A program made the position numbers and the translations under genes. From NCBI RefSeq assembly GCF_937468385.1, contig NZ_CALBWS010000032.1, positions 1 to 62,104 of the forward strand: a stretch of 62,104 bases of DNA, written 5' to 3'. This stretch comes from Neobacillus rhizosphaerae. Lineage in GTDB: Bacteria; Bacillota; Bacilli; Bacillales; Cytobacillaceae. The notes under the pieces were generated by a model, which was given only the letters and a program-made list of their open reading frames with translations, was not told the DNA's origin and ran no database searches. Positions 8,289 through 16,289 of the stretch are shown one piece after another (within the stretch, counting starts at the first letter, position 1; each line of letters starts with the position of its first letter).

Positions 8289-10202
8289 ATGAAGTTGGGC
8301 AAAAAAGTAATTCTTTCATTATTGAGTTTGATGTTGTGTCTTCCGAGTGTGGGGCTTGCAAACACAGGCGCAGGAAGCGATGAAAACAGTGTTGAAATCA
8401 CGAACAAGAGCAACCAAGCTACTGATGAAATCATGAACAAGAGCAATCAAACCAATGTCGAAGCAACCGGTAGCAACAACCAAACAGTAACGAGTAATCT
8501 TGCTAAATTGCAGACAGCCGACAAAAATTCAATTAGTAACCCGTATGGAATTATCGGCTCATCGATTGTGAGCAGCATTACGATTGATCCGCCAGTCGTT
8601 AAGCCGGGGGAGCCGTTTAAGGTTTCTCTCAAAGTAACCGATAGTGCGAGCATAAAGTCCGTAAAGGGTGATTTTCTTCATCCGGACGGTTGGACGAAGG
8701 TCGGATCGCCGCTAACATACGACAGTAGCAAGGATGAGTGGACATTCACCTATATGTTTCAAGGAAATATCACTCCAGGCAATTGGAAGGTAACCTTACA
8801 AATCACGGACTGGACCGATACCGTGACCAATGCAGACCAAGGCTTTCAGTTCACCAATGAGGATGTGGACTATACTCCACCAAAGGTTGACAATATCACC
8901 ATAAGCAAGCTTGTCGTCAGCCTGGGTGATGAACTAAAGGTGACAGCAAACATAACGGATGACAAATCCGGTGTCGACACAGCCAGATTGCTGCTTTGTA
9001 ATAAAAATTGCTATCAGTCACAACTTGTAAAAAATCCTTTCACCGGATTATGGGAAACAACTTTTAGATTTGATAGGTACATAGAAGACGGAACCTATCT
9101 TATTGATATTCAGGCTTATGATAAGGCTGGTAACCAAAGCTCTGCAAAAATTGACCAAGTGCTGCAGTATCAAAAACCAACCGGAGATTATACGCCTCCT
9201 GAACTGCTGGACTTCCAAGTGAATTCGTTAATCGGAAAGCCAAACGAGGAAATTCATTTTAACGCTTCGGTTACAGATAAGGAGTCAAGTGTAAAGGAAG
9301 TAAACGTGCAACTTTCAAACTTCACCACATTTCAAACCCGTCGAATTCCTTTAACTCTTGATAAAAGTACCGGAAAATGGGTGGGTTCTTACCGCGTCCA
9401 ACTCAATGATGGACCAGGTGTTTGGCGGGTTGATGTAGCTACAAGGGATACCGAAGGGAACGAAGGCGGGAAAGTTGGAATAAGCGAAATTACGATTGAT
9501 AATCCCAATGCCGACATTACCGCACCAGCAAAACCGGTAGTCAATCAAGTAACCGATTGGGATACATCCGTCACCGGACAAGCAGAACCAGATTCCAAAA
9601 TAGTCGTGAAAGATGGCAGTACTTCGGTAATTGGCACGGCCACTGCTGGTCTAGATGGTAAATTTACCGTCAAGATTCCAACCCAATGGGCAGAAAGACC
9701 GTTATACATTACCGCCACCGACAAAGCTGGAAACACAAGTGATGAAACAACCATTTACATCGTAAAAGCAAAACTTTCAGGCTGGGCGAAGAAAGACGGA
9801 AAATGGTACTATTACGATCCGGCCACATATATTCCGAAAACAGGCTGGTATAAGGTCGGCGCAACTTGGTACTATTCCAACACAGCTGGCGTGATGCAAA
9901 CAGGCTGGTTGAAGTATGGAACAACATGGTATTACCTGAACAGCAGCGGCACGATGGTCACGGGCTGGCAAAAAGTAGGCACCACCTGGTACTATTTCAA
10001 TGGCAGCGGCGCAATGAAAACCGGCTGGTTAAAAAGCGGAAAAAGCTGGTACTACCTAAATAGCAACGGCGCCATGTGGATAGGCTGGTTGAAAATTGGA
10101 AAAAATGTGTATTACTTGAACAGCAGTGGCGCAATGGTCACGGGCAGGGTCAAAATCTCCGGAAAATCCTATTATTTTAATAGTAACGGGATCCGAAAAT
10201 AA
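8289..10202 (+). CDS. Secreted protein with Ig-like domains and choline-binding-type C-terminal repeats
   Basis: A 637-residue exported protein. Residues 1-25 form a signal peptide (KKVILSLLSLMLCLPSVGLA) followed by a Ser/Asn/Thr-rich linker. About three Ig-like beta domains follow (residues ~95-410, with 'DYTPPxxxxxxxxx' junctions), then a fourth Big_6-type domain (ITAPAKPVVNQV to ATDKAGNTSDE). Residues ~497-637 carry seven ~20-residue CW_binding_1 repeats ('GWLKxGTTWYYLNSSGAM'), which in other proteins bind cell-wall polymers. No catalytic domain is visible, so it is probably an adhesin or wall-associated protein. AGGAGG is only 2 bases before ATG 8289 but 8 bases before the in-frame TTG at 8295; translation may start at TTG. 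Confidence 0.85.
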   Translation: MKLGKKVILSLLSLMLCLPSVGLANTGAGSDENSVEITNKSNQATDEIMNKSNQTNVEATGSNNQTVTSNLAKLQTADKNSISNPYGIIGSSIVSSITIDPPVVKPGEPFKVSLKVTDSASIKSVKGDFLHPDGWTKVGSPLTYDSSKDEWTFTYMFQGNITPGNWKVTLQITDWTDTVTNADQGFQFTNEDVDYTPPKVDNITISKLVVSLGDELKVTANITDDKSGVDTARLLLCNKNCYQSQLVKNPFTGLWETTFRFDRYIEDGTYLIDIQAYDKAGNQSSAKIDQVLQYQKPTGDYTPPELLDFQVNSLIGKPNEEIHFNASVTDKESSVKEVNVQLSNFTTFQTRRIPLTLDKSTGKWVGSYRVQLNDGPGVWRVDVATRDTEGNEGGKVGISEITIDNPNADITAPAKPVVNQVTDWDTSVTGQAEPDSKIVVKDGSTSVIGTATAGLDGKFTVKIPTQWAERPLYITATDKAGNTSDETTIYIVKAKLSGWAKKDGKWYYYDPATYIPKTGWYKVGATWYYSNTAGVMQTGWLKYGTTWYYLNSSGTMVTGWQKVGTTWYYFNGSGAMKTGWLKSGKSWYYLNSNGAMWIGWLKIGKNVYYLNSSGAMVTGRVKISGKSYYFNSNGIRK

Positions 10203-10243
10203 ACCTCAAACTTCCCTTGGCACAGGTCAAGGGAGGTTTTTAT
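10203..10243 (+). terminator. Intrinsic terminator after the wall-binding gene
   Basis: AAACC and TCCCTTG pair with CAAGGGA and GGTTT around a short loop, followed by TTTTTATATT. It begins directly at the stop codon and ends transcription of the choline-binding-type gene. Confidence 0.75.
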
Positions 10244-10387
10244 ATTACTTGCCACTTTCCCAAGACTCCTCGTCAGCCATGCACCCCCTTAGGAGCCTAG
10301 CCTGGCACAAGTAACAATCCCTAATTTAGGGGATTTTGCCTAAAAGAACCCTAATTTAGTTCCTTCTTTAGGGTCGATTTCATATTT

Positions 10388-10511
10388 ACCCGTCACTTTG
10401 AACGAAATACCCGTCAAAAATCAGGATTTACTGAATGTAGTACCCGTCTTTTTTTAAATTTTACCCGTCAGTTTTCCAAATTTACCCGTCGAAATCCTCA
10501 TTTTACCCGTT
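10388..10511. repeat. Phased ACCCGTC repeat, six copies
   Basis: ACCCGTC or ACCCGTT starts at 10388, 10409, 10442, 10463, 10484 and 10505, mostly preceded by TTT. Spacings are 21, 33, 21, 21 and 21 bases, close to whole numbers of DNA turns. The 3' part (10451-10524) has a degenerate copy at 7990-8060. The intervening sequence is AT-rich and non-coding. No known repeat class is recognised. Confidence 0.7.
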
Positions 10512-10534
10512 TCTCCCCATCGAACACTCTCAAA

Positions 10535-10563
10535 AGCCAGCCCTCGCAATTACGGGGCTGGCT
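10535..10563 (-). terminator. Hairpin terminator overlapping a small minus-strand gene
   Basis: AGCCAGCCC and GGGCTGGCT form a 9-base-pair stem around an 11-base loop. On the minus strand it is followed by TTTTGAGAG. It contains the last codons of the 45-residue frame ending at 10550. Confidence 0.6.
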
Positions 10564-10687
10564 CGGTATTTGTGTTTTCACTTTTTGGTAAAGTAGAGAA
10601 ATATTCAAACAACTGGGTAAGATATCTGTTAAGCTCGAATCCATCTTCATTGGCAAACTCAGACAATAACAATTTATTTTCCTCCAT
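10550..10687 (-). CDS. Small acidic hypothetical protein (45 aa)
   Basis: A 45-residue frame starting ATG at 10687, preceded by a GGGGGAAAG ribosome site 4-6 bases upstream. The protein begins MEENKLLLSEFANEDGFELN and ends ENTNTEPAP. It is acidic, probably helical in residues 2-32, and has no signal or membrane segment. It has its own terminator and lies just downstream of the LysM endopeptidase gene on the same strand. I do not recognise a family. A real gene is supported by the ribosome site and terminator only. Confidence 0.5.
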   Translation of the reverse strand: MEENKLLLSEFANEDGFELNRYLTQLFEYFSTLPKSENTNTEPAP

Positions 10688-10756
10688 CAACTTTCCCCCT
10701 TGATTATGGAACTATCATCATTATTGTCAAACTATTAAACTTTTATACAAGCATTT

Positions 10757-10792
10757 GAAAATAAACAGCCAGCCTTCAAATAGAGGGCTGGC
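10757..10792 (-). terminator. Terminator of the LysM endopeptidase gene
   Basis: GCCAGCC(t) and GGGCTGGC form a stem around TCAAATA; the minus-strand side continues into TGTTTATTTTC. It lies 9 bases past the stop of the gene ending at 10801. Confidence 0.7.
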
Positions 10793-10800
10793 GTATATTT

Positions 10801-12012
10801 CTAATAGAGTCTCTTAAAAGCAGAAAAGTGGGCGGTATAGTACGTGCTTTTTAGATTGGAAATCATGATGCCGTACTTTTCATCGGCGTGGATGAATTGA
10901 TTGTCGCCGAGATAGATGCCAACGTGGGAGATTCCCTTTTGATATGTATTTTCAAAGAATACAAGATCGCCGACCTTAGGCTGTTCCACGTAGTAACTGC
11001 GATCGTAATAGCCTGCTGCAGAAAAGCGGCCGATTTTCGTGCCTGCTTGGTTCGCTACGTAATAAATGAACCCGCTGCAATCGAAGCCGGAAAGAGTGCT
11101 GCCGCCCCAAACATATGGCGTCCCTATTAAGCTTTTAGCCACACTGACCATTTGCGTCGCAAAATTAGTCGTTGGTGGAGCTACCGTGGTACCTGACACC
11201 TTCAGTCTTTGCCCAATATATATCATATTGGAAGTAAGATTGTTGAGCGATTTCAAATCCTGAACGGACATGTTATATTGCACGGAAATTTTTCCGAGAG
11301 TATCACCGCTTTGTACAACATATTCACTCACATTGACAGGTGGAGTGGTCGTTGCCGGTGGCTGTATAGGTTTTGTCGTCTGCCCAGTAACCTTCAACTT
11401 CTGTCCGATATAAATCATGTCGGAAGTTAGATTATTCAACGTCTTCAACTGTTGCACGGTCATCCCAAATTGCACGCCGATTTTGTTTAGGTTGTCACCG
11501 CTTTTGATGGTATACTCACTTGTAGGAGTTTGCGGTGCTGGTGTGGTTGTTGTCGGTGGCGGAGTCACGGGTGCCGGCGGCTTTGGTGCTGGCTTTGGTG
11601 CCGTTACGGTCACGGTTTGGCCGGGAGCGGACACCTTCAGTACTTGTCCGACAAGAATCAGCGTGCTGCTCAGATTATTCCACTGCTGCAGCTCACCGAC
11701 GGTAACATTATAACGGTTGGCAATTTTGATTAGGGCATCACCGCTGACAACGGTATAGGTGGTTTGTTGGACAGCTTGTACGGTTGCAGACGCTGGTCCA
11801 GAGTTAATTTGCAGAATCTGGTTTTCATAAATTAAATCGGATTTCAACCCATTTTGCGTCTTGATTTCATTGACACTAGTCTTATATTTCGAGGCAATCT
11901 TCGATAGGCTGTCACCTTTTTGGACTTTATATGTATCGGCGAGGGCAGAACCTGCAAACAGGGTCGAAAATAGTGCGGTTGTCGATAAAGTACGAACGAT
12001 AGTTTTCTTCAT
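10801..12012 (-). CDS. D,L-endopeptidase with four LysM domains and NlpC/P60 (LytE/LytF/CwlS type)
   Basis: A 403-residue secreted peptidoglycan hydrolase. After a signal peptide (residues 1-25, ending GSALA) come four LysM modules at about 27-70, 86-129, 167-209 and 232-274 ('YxVxxGDxLxKI...NNL'), joined by Pro/Thr-rich linkers. Residues ~285-403 are the NlpC/P60 peptidase, with FDCSGFIYYV carrying the catalytic Cys and ISHVGIYLGDNQFIHA the His. Such enzymes cleave the D-Glu-meso-DAP bond and act at septa and sidewalls during growth. The single gene has its own terminator. Close relatives are LytF (five LysM) and CwlS (four LysM); the repeat number fits CwlS, but orthology is uncertain. Confidence 0.9.
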   Translation of the reverse strand: MKKTIVRTLSTTALFSTLFAGSALADTYKVQKGDSLSKIASKYKTSVNEIKTQNGLKSDLIYENQILQINSGPASATVQAVQQTTYTVVSGDALIKIANRYNVTVGELQQWNNLSSTLILVGQVLKVSAPGQTVTVTAPKPAPKPPAPVTPPPTTTTPAPQTPTSEYTIKSGDNLNKIGVQFGMTVQQLKTLNNLTSDMIYIGQKLKVTGQTTKPIQPPATTTPPVNVSEYVVQSGDTLGKISVQYNMSVQDLKSLNNLTSNMIYIGQRLKVSGTTVAPPTTNFATQMVSVAKSLIGTPYVWGGSTLSGFDCSGFIYYVANQAGTKIGRFSAAGYYDRSYYVEQPKVGDLVFFENTYQKGISHVGIYLGDNQFIHADEKYGIMISNLKSTYYTAHFSAFKRLY

Positions 12013-12359
12013 CTAGTAAAATCACCTCATATATTTCATTTTTATATAAATTTAACCATATTTTACTATTATTATCGGTAAATAATTGAAAAAGTTTACA
12101 ATGTTTAGCTGTGCATTTTATAGAAAATGGGTAAAGAGGTCGAAAGATGCTGGGGGAAATTGAGTGATTACGAAAAGAGGATAGTTTATCTGAGGGGAAA
12201 AAGTGTCTCCAAACGAGGATATTGGTGACCATAATTTAATAGAACTAGAGACCCAAATTATATTTGCGGAATTTTCATAAACTATTTAGTTGCTTCATAT
12301 CTTATTTTTCTATAAAATTAATCGGAAATTGTAACCAATTAGATTGAGCTTGTACTGTC

Positions 12360-12436
12360 TCTAATCGCTGACCCACATTAGAACGGACTACCCATTAGGG
12401 CTGGATGAAGGAAAACCCCCACTGATGGGAGTTTCA
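12360..12436 (+). other. Structured leader-like element upstream of the GGDEF gene
   Basis: The spacer 12013-12477 contains two short hairpins just before the diguanylate cyclase: CCC-atta-GGG at 12391-12400 and AAACCCCC-actgat-GGGAGTTT at about 12414-12435. The unpaired sequence between them is GCTGGATGAAGGAAA. There is no T-run, so it is not an ordinary terminator. It could be an RNA leader or a dispersed repeat; I cannot assign it to a riboswitch class, and it does not look like either c-di-GMP riboswitch. The rest of the spacer is featureless AT-rich DNA. Confidence 0.3.
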
Positions 12437-12477
12437 CATTATTGTTTCTCATTTACTGTAAAGAGCGGGTGAATAAA

Positions 12478-13965
12478 TTGAAAAATAATATGACTTTTTA
12501 TAAAGGGATTGCCAATCTCTTTCACATTACTGCTTCCCTTTTTTTGTTTTTTGTTGTAAAAAATGAACTGTCACCAAATCACCTTTTTATTTTTGCTGTA
12601 CAAACCATTATAGGAAGTGTTTGTATTAGTCTTCTCGTACATCATCTAATAAAGTCTAAACAATTGATTCTTCATATTCGACAGGAGGAAGAAAAACAAC
12701 GAATAGCTGCCAAAAATATGACGGAAATGTTGGCTGTTATTGATCAGAAGGGAGTAATACAATCCTGTTCACCCTCACATGCAAGGAATATAGGTGCAGT
12801 ATCGACAACAACTAATTTTTATCAGTTAATTCATTCGGAAGATGAGGAGAAGGTCGTAGCGTTAATTCAATCCGTTTTTACTAAAGGGGAAGAGATTGAA
12901 ACAGAATTTCGTATGAAACATAAAAACGGATACTGGATTAATATAGAAATTAATGCAAGTCCATTCAGTAATGAACACGGTGAAACGGATCACGTGGTGC
13001 TAGTATACAGGGATGTAACAAAAAGAAAAGAAGATGAGGAGAAATTACTTGAAACCATCAAAAACTTTCAGGACATAAGATTTGCACTGGATGAATCCTC
13101 ACTTGTGCAAATTACCGATAAACACGGCATGCTTATCTATACGAATGAAAAAGCTTGTCAACTTTCAGGATACTCATTAGAAGAAATAATGGGAAAACCG
13201 ATGCGAGTGTTCAATAGTCATTATCATTCAAGAGAATTTTTTGAAGACCTTTGGAATACTGTCTTGGACGGTAAGGTATGGAGAGGCGAGATTCGAAATA
13301 AAACAAAAAGTGGAGGCTTTTTTTGGGTGGATACAACGATTGTTCCATTTTTAGATAAGAGCGGACAGCCATTTCAGTTCATTAATATTCGAACAGACAT
13401 TACAAAAAGTAAGGAGAATGAAAAAAAACTGGAGTATTTATCAAATGTCGATAGCCTTACCTCCCTCTATAATCGCCGTTATTTTGATAGGATGCTTCAA
13501 CAATATTGGGTTTCCATGATGCAGAGTGAAAAGCCGATTTCGATTATTATTTTCGATATGGATAGTTTTAAATCCTATAATGATTATTACGGACATATAA
13601 AGGGTGACGAATGCCTTATTCTCATTTCAAAAAAAGCAAAAGAACTATTGGATGATAGTAAAACGGTCTTAGCAAGATATGGCGGAGAAGAATTCAGCAT
13701 TATTTTGCCTGGCATAGACGCAAAAGAATCCTATTATATCGCAGATTGTATCAGAGCTGAAATAGAATCTTTAAAAATACCACATCGAAAATCTGAAGTA
13801 AACACATATGTAACCCTTAGCCTTGGCGTAGCATCTATAGTTCCGAAGAAAGACATAGAACCCAATGAAGTATTAAAGTTAGCTGACAAAGCATTGTACC
13901 AAGCAAAGAATAATGGCAGAAACACCGTCGTTTCAAATGATGTAACACTTTGTTCCACTATATAA
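12478..13965 (+). CDS. Membrane-anchored PAS-PAS-GGDEF diguanylate cyclase
   Basis: A 495-residue protein if started at TTG 12478 (weak GCGGGTG site); ATG 12490 is an alternative. Two membrane spans (about residues 10-25 and 35-55) are followed by PAS domains at ~75-190 and ~200-320. The second ends with the PAC motif FQFINIRTDITKSKENEKKL. A GGDEF domain follows: DSLTSLYNRRYFD, IIIFDMDSFKSYNDYYGH and RYGGEEF at ~400-406. The GGEEF signature is intact, so c-di-GMP synthesis is expected. The RxxD inhibitory site usually found five residues before GGEEF is absent (TVLAR there), so product inhibition may be lost. It is monocistronic. Confidence 0.9.
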   Translation: MKNNMTFYKGIANLFHITASLFLFFVVKNELSPNHLFIFAVQTIIGSVCISLLVHHLIKSKQLILHIRQEEEKQRIAAKNMTEMLAVIDQKGVIQSCSPSHARNIGAVSTTTNFYQLIHSEDEEKVVALIQSVFTKGEEIETEFRMKHKNGYWINIEINASPFSNEHGETDHVVLVYRDVTKRKEDEEKLLETIKNFQDIRFALDESSLVQITDKHGMLIYTNEKACQLSGYSLEEIMGKPMRVFNSHYHSREFFEDLWNTVLDGKVWRGEIRNKTKSGGFFWVDTTIVPFLDKSGQPFQFINIRTDITKSKENEKKLEYLSNVDSLTSLYNRRYFDRMLQQYWVSMMQSEKPISIIIFDMDSFKSYNDYYGHIKGDECLILISKKAKELLDDSKTVLARYGGEEFSIILPGIDAKESYYIADCIRAEIESLKIPHRKSEVNTYVTLSLGVASIVPKKDIEPNEVLKLADKALYQAKNNGRNTVVSNDVTLCSTI

Positions 13966-14118
13966 ACCAGCTTTTTTTGAAAGGCTGTTTTCGCAAACCC
14001 CGCCAATTCTGATACAATTCACAGCTTATCCACAATATCCAACTGGAAATGTATTTACAATCGAATGCGGTTCTAGTAAAATATGTAACTAATACAATCG
14101 GAAGGAGGATATTGGGAA

Positions 14119-14274
14119 TTGGAGCAGGATGGAAAAGAAAATAGTTCGAATGTCATAGATTTTTCGGAAATCGTGAAAAAGGCATATGATAAGGGCATGA
14201 ATGAAAATGAACTAACATTGGAAAAATTAATGGAAGAATTAAAAATGGATTTGAAAAGTCTAGTGATGTGCTAA
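14119..14274 (+). CDS. Small acidic hypothetical protein (51 aa)
   Basis: A 51-residue frame starting TTG at 14119 with a GAAGGAGG ribosome site 10 bases upstream and an intrinsic terminator 17 bases after the stop. The sequence contains NVIDFSEIVKKAYDKGMNEN then ELTLEKLMEELKMDLKSL; it is strongly helical and acidic with no signal or membrane segment. No family is recognised. The combination of a strong ribosome site, coding-like sequence and terminator makes a real gene likely. Confidence 0.6.
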   Translation: MEQDGKENSSNVIDFSEIVKKAYDKGMNENELTLEKLMEELKMDLKSLVMC

Positions 14275-14291
14275 TTATATATACGATACAT

Positions 14292-14325
14292 AAGGCTGTC
14301 GGAGTGAACTTCGGCGGCCTTTTTT
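14292..14325 (+). terminator. Intrinsic terminator after the 51-aa gene
   Basis: AAGGC(t)G and CGGCC(t)T arms around GAGTGAACTTC, followed by TTTTTT at 14320. It lies 18 bases past the small gene. Confidence 0.6.
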
Positions 14326-14444
14326 GACTAACAAGAATGAATATCCATTAATCTGTACGCGTAAGTCTACTTAGGAGAACTACGTAAGCAGTTACTTCAT
14401 AGATGAAAATTTCATCGAACTTCACCACTGTCTTCGCGTCATGG

Positions 14445-14536
14445 GGAAAAGAGACAAACGCCGGTCGATAAGAGAGTTTCATAAAGCCCGTAGTGTGGAA
14501 AAGAGACCAACGCCGGTTGATAAGAGAGTTTTATAA
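14445..14536. repeat. 52-bp tandem repeat, two copies (array 1)
   Basis: Forty bases from 14445 (GGAAAAGAGACAAACGCCGG then TCGATAAGAGAGTTTCATAA) recur at 14497 with only four differences, giving a period of exactly 52. The second unit lacks the last 12 bases. It lies in the 14326-14580 spacer, which is otherwise unremarkable. Confidence 0.8.
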
Positions 14537-14580
14537 TTCTAACGGGTTCCGTTAACTATAGCAAGCATTAAAAATTAAAG

Positions 14581-14624
14581 AAAATGACTATCAAAAATAT
14601 ACAAATTTGATAGTCATTTTTTAT
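14581..14624 (+). terminator. Perfect 15-bp hairpin with T-run
   Basis: AAAATGACTATCAAA at 14581 and TTTGATAGTCATTTT at 14606 are exact inverted copies around a 10-base loop, running into further T residues. No protein gene ends just upstream on this strand, so it may end a non-coding transcript. Confidence 0.6.
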
Positions 14625-14860
14625 TGGTATATATAGCGATTTCTATGTAATTTCTACTGAAATATGCATAGGAAAATGTATATTAATTTGTTATGGTGCA
14701 ATGGCTGGTGTACCTCTACAAATCAAATACATTTTTACTAACAATTTGATACAAAAAATATGGACTAGGTGTTCGAAAAACAAGATTATTGAATATTTAT
14801 GCCAATATAAATATAAAGATTGTGAAAAAATGTACTTCCACTATATGGGTTCTTGAATTC

Positions 14861-14891
14861 AAAAAGGCCAGGCCGTTACGGCAGCCTTTTT
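14861..14891 (+). terminator. Second orphan terminator before the small membrane genes
   Basis: AAAAAGGC and GCCTTTTT form the outer stem, with GCC-gttac-GGC inside, followed by TTTC. Together with the hairpin at 14581 it brackets 240 bases with no open frame; a small RNA in 14625-14860 is possible but nothing specific is recognised there. Confidence 0.5.
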
Positions 14892-14995
14892 CTGATTGCG
14901 CTAACTGTCCAGTTTATTTTAAGAAGGAAAATTTTCCAATATTATAGAATAATTAATAATACAATATACAGAAGTAGAGAATGGAGGGGTATACA

Positions 14996-15178
14996 TTGTT
15001 ATACAAAATTTTAACTTGGAAACATACACCATTTATAGGTATTGGATTTATGACGGGTCCGCTAATTAACCACATTGGATTATGTGGTGCAATATTATTT
15101 TTTATTGGAGCATTCCTAATAGTGAGGTCAATTACATATAGGATAGAAATTCAGGAAGCAAAGGAGAACTGTGGATGA
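14996..15178 (+). CDS. Small membrane protein (60 aa)
   Basis: A 60-residue protein. An in-frame ATG at 14981 overlaps the GGAGGGG ribosome site, so the correctly spaced TTG at 14996 is the better start. Two hydrophobic segments (residues ~11-25 and 29-45) are followed by a charged tail (RIEIQEAKENCG). Its stop overlaps the next gene's ATG (ATGA), indicating translational coupling. No family is recognised. Confidence 0.6.
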   Translation: MLYKILTWKHTPFIGIGFMTGPLINHIGLCGAILFFIGAFLIVRSITYRIEIQEAKENCG

Positions 15179-15486
15179 GTCGTATTAATAATTGGATAGT
15201 CATTTTTATCTACAATTTGCTTTTATTTATTATCTTTTACTTCTCATTAAAAACGTTGGTGGAAATCCCAGTCACAGCAAAAGCTTTTCCAAATTCTAAT
15301 TTTTTTCTTGTATTATTATCAACTGCCTTTGGGATTGTGATATTAGCTCTTGGAGTTAGAAGATACATTTTTATTTCATCAAAGGATGAAAAAGAACGGA
15401 GGAAACTTAGGACAATTATTATTTTAACAACACCGATGACTTTTATTATTTATTTGATCGCTTTTTCAAGTAGAACGCCTACGTAG
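15175..15486 (+). CDS. Small three-span membrane protein (103 aa)
   Basis: A 103-residue protein overlapping the upstream stop by four bases, with AAGGAG 10 bases before ATG. Hydrophobic segments lie at about 7-27, 43-60 and 82-98, with a basic cytoplasmic stretch SSKDEKERRKLR between the last two. No family is recognised. Its last codons (SSRTPT) are written in the first unit of the 52-bp array at 15478, so the array start has captured or replaced the original 3' end. Confidence 0.6.
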   Translation: MSRINNWIVIFIYNLLLFIIFYFSLKTLVEIPVTAKAFPNSNFFLVLLSTAFGIVILALGVRRYIFISSKDEKERRKLRTIIILTTPMTFIIYLIAFSSRTPT

Positions 15487-15870
15487 ACCCTTTCTACATC
15501 GACTTTTGATCGCTTTTTCAAGTAGAACACCTACATAGAGCCCATCTACATCGGCTTTTACTCTCTTTTTTCGGAAGAACACCTACGAGACCCTCTCTAC
15601 ATCGACTTTTGCTCGTCTTTTTTAGCCGAACACCTACGTAGACCGCTTCTACATCGGCATTTGCTCACTTTTTTCGGTGGAAAACCTAAGTAGAGCCCTT
15701 CTACATCGGCGTTTACTCTCTTTTTTCGGTGGAAAACCTAAGTAGAGCCCTTCTACATCGGCTTTTACTCTCTTTTTTAGGGAGAACACCTAAGTAGACC
15801 GCTTCTACATCGGCGTTAGCTCACTTTTTTCGATAGAAAACCTACGTAGCCCCCTTCAACATCAACGAAA
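15478..15870. repeat. 52-bp tandem repeat, eight copies (array 2)
   Basis: Units begin with CCTACGTAG or CCTAAGTAG at 15478, 15530, 15582, 15633, 15685, 15737, 15789 and 15841. Steps are 52, 52, 51, 52, 52, 52 and 52. Each unit contains TAGACC..CTTCTACATCGGC, then pyrimidine-rich ACTCTCTTTTTTCGG. GTAGA and TCTAC inside the unit can pair as a small hairpin. The period is not a multiple of three and every frame is broken, so it is non-coding. Confidence 0.95.
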
Positions 15871-15977
15871 ATTGTCCCTTGATTGGAATACCGGTTCCTG
15901 GGCAAAGAATAACTTGGATAATCCTAGGGCAGTCTTGTATACTATTGGTATTAGTTTACAAACATGGAGGGATTTAT

Positions 15978-16190
15978 ATGGATGGAATGGATGGAATGAA
16001 TGGAATGGGTAGTGTATTTGGAATGTTTGCTATTATTCCTATATTAATGTATTTGTTAATATTGGGGTTCAGTATTTACTTTATCGTCCGGACGATCAGG
16101 TTCATGAATGAAAAAACGAAATTGGATCAGCAAAGAAATGAGAAGCTAGATACTCTAATCAAGGTGATGCAGGAGAAGTCGGGGGAATAA
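15978..16190 (+). CDS. Small single-span membrane protein (70 aa)
   Basis: A 70-residue protein starting at ATG 15978 behind a GGAGGG site; the frame is open further upstream but lacks ribosome sites. The N-terminus is MDGMDGMNGMGSVFGMF, encoded by 9-base micro-repeats (ATGGATGGA). One membrane span (residues ~14-36) follows, then a charged coiled tail (MNEKTKLDQQRNEKLDTL). The topology resembles DUF4083-like small Bacillus proteins, but I cannot confirm a family. Confidence 0.6.
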   Translation: MDGMDGMNGMGSVFGMFAIIPILMYLLILGFSIYFIVRTIRFMNEKTKLDQQRNEKLDTLIKVMQEKSGE

Positions 16191-16226
16191 TCTTAATCAG
16201 GTAGTTTGCCCAAAAGGAAGTGGCGC

Positions 16227-16260
16227 CCGCACACTCGTGACTTTAGTCGTGGGAGGTTCT
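16227..16260. repeat. Orphan IS605/TnpB right-end-like sequence
   Basis: TGGCGCCCGCACACTCGTGA then CTTTAGTCGTGGGAGGTTC matches the terminal hairpin motif (CGACTTTAGTCGTGGGAGG) found after the TnpB gene at 61688. No transposase gene is near. The first 30 bases are nearly identical to 60132-60161. It is probably a solo end left by a lost IS200/IS605-type element. Confidence 0.6.
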
Positions 16261-16289
16261 AGAGGGCAACAATAAAAGGGATTCTTACG

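Noticed and set aside
10388..10511. Replication iterons or a DnaA-box cluster
   Set aside because: The repeat ACCCGTC does not match the DnaA box, and no rep or dnaA gene is nearby.
12360..12436. c-di-GMP riboswitch upstream of the GGDEF gene
   Set aside because: The conserved GEMM-I tetraloop-receptor arrangement and the GEMM-II pseudoknot sequence are not seen; only two small hairpins are supported.
15478..15870. CRISPR array
   Set aside because: The 52-bp units repeat along their whole length with no unique spacers, the repeat is not short and conserved against variable spacers, and there are no cas genes. The same holds for 53261-53649.
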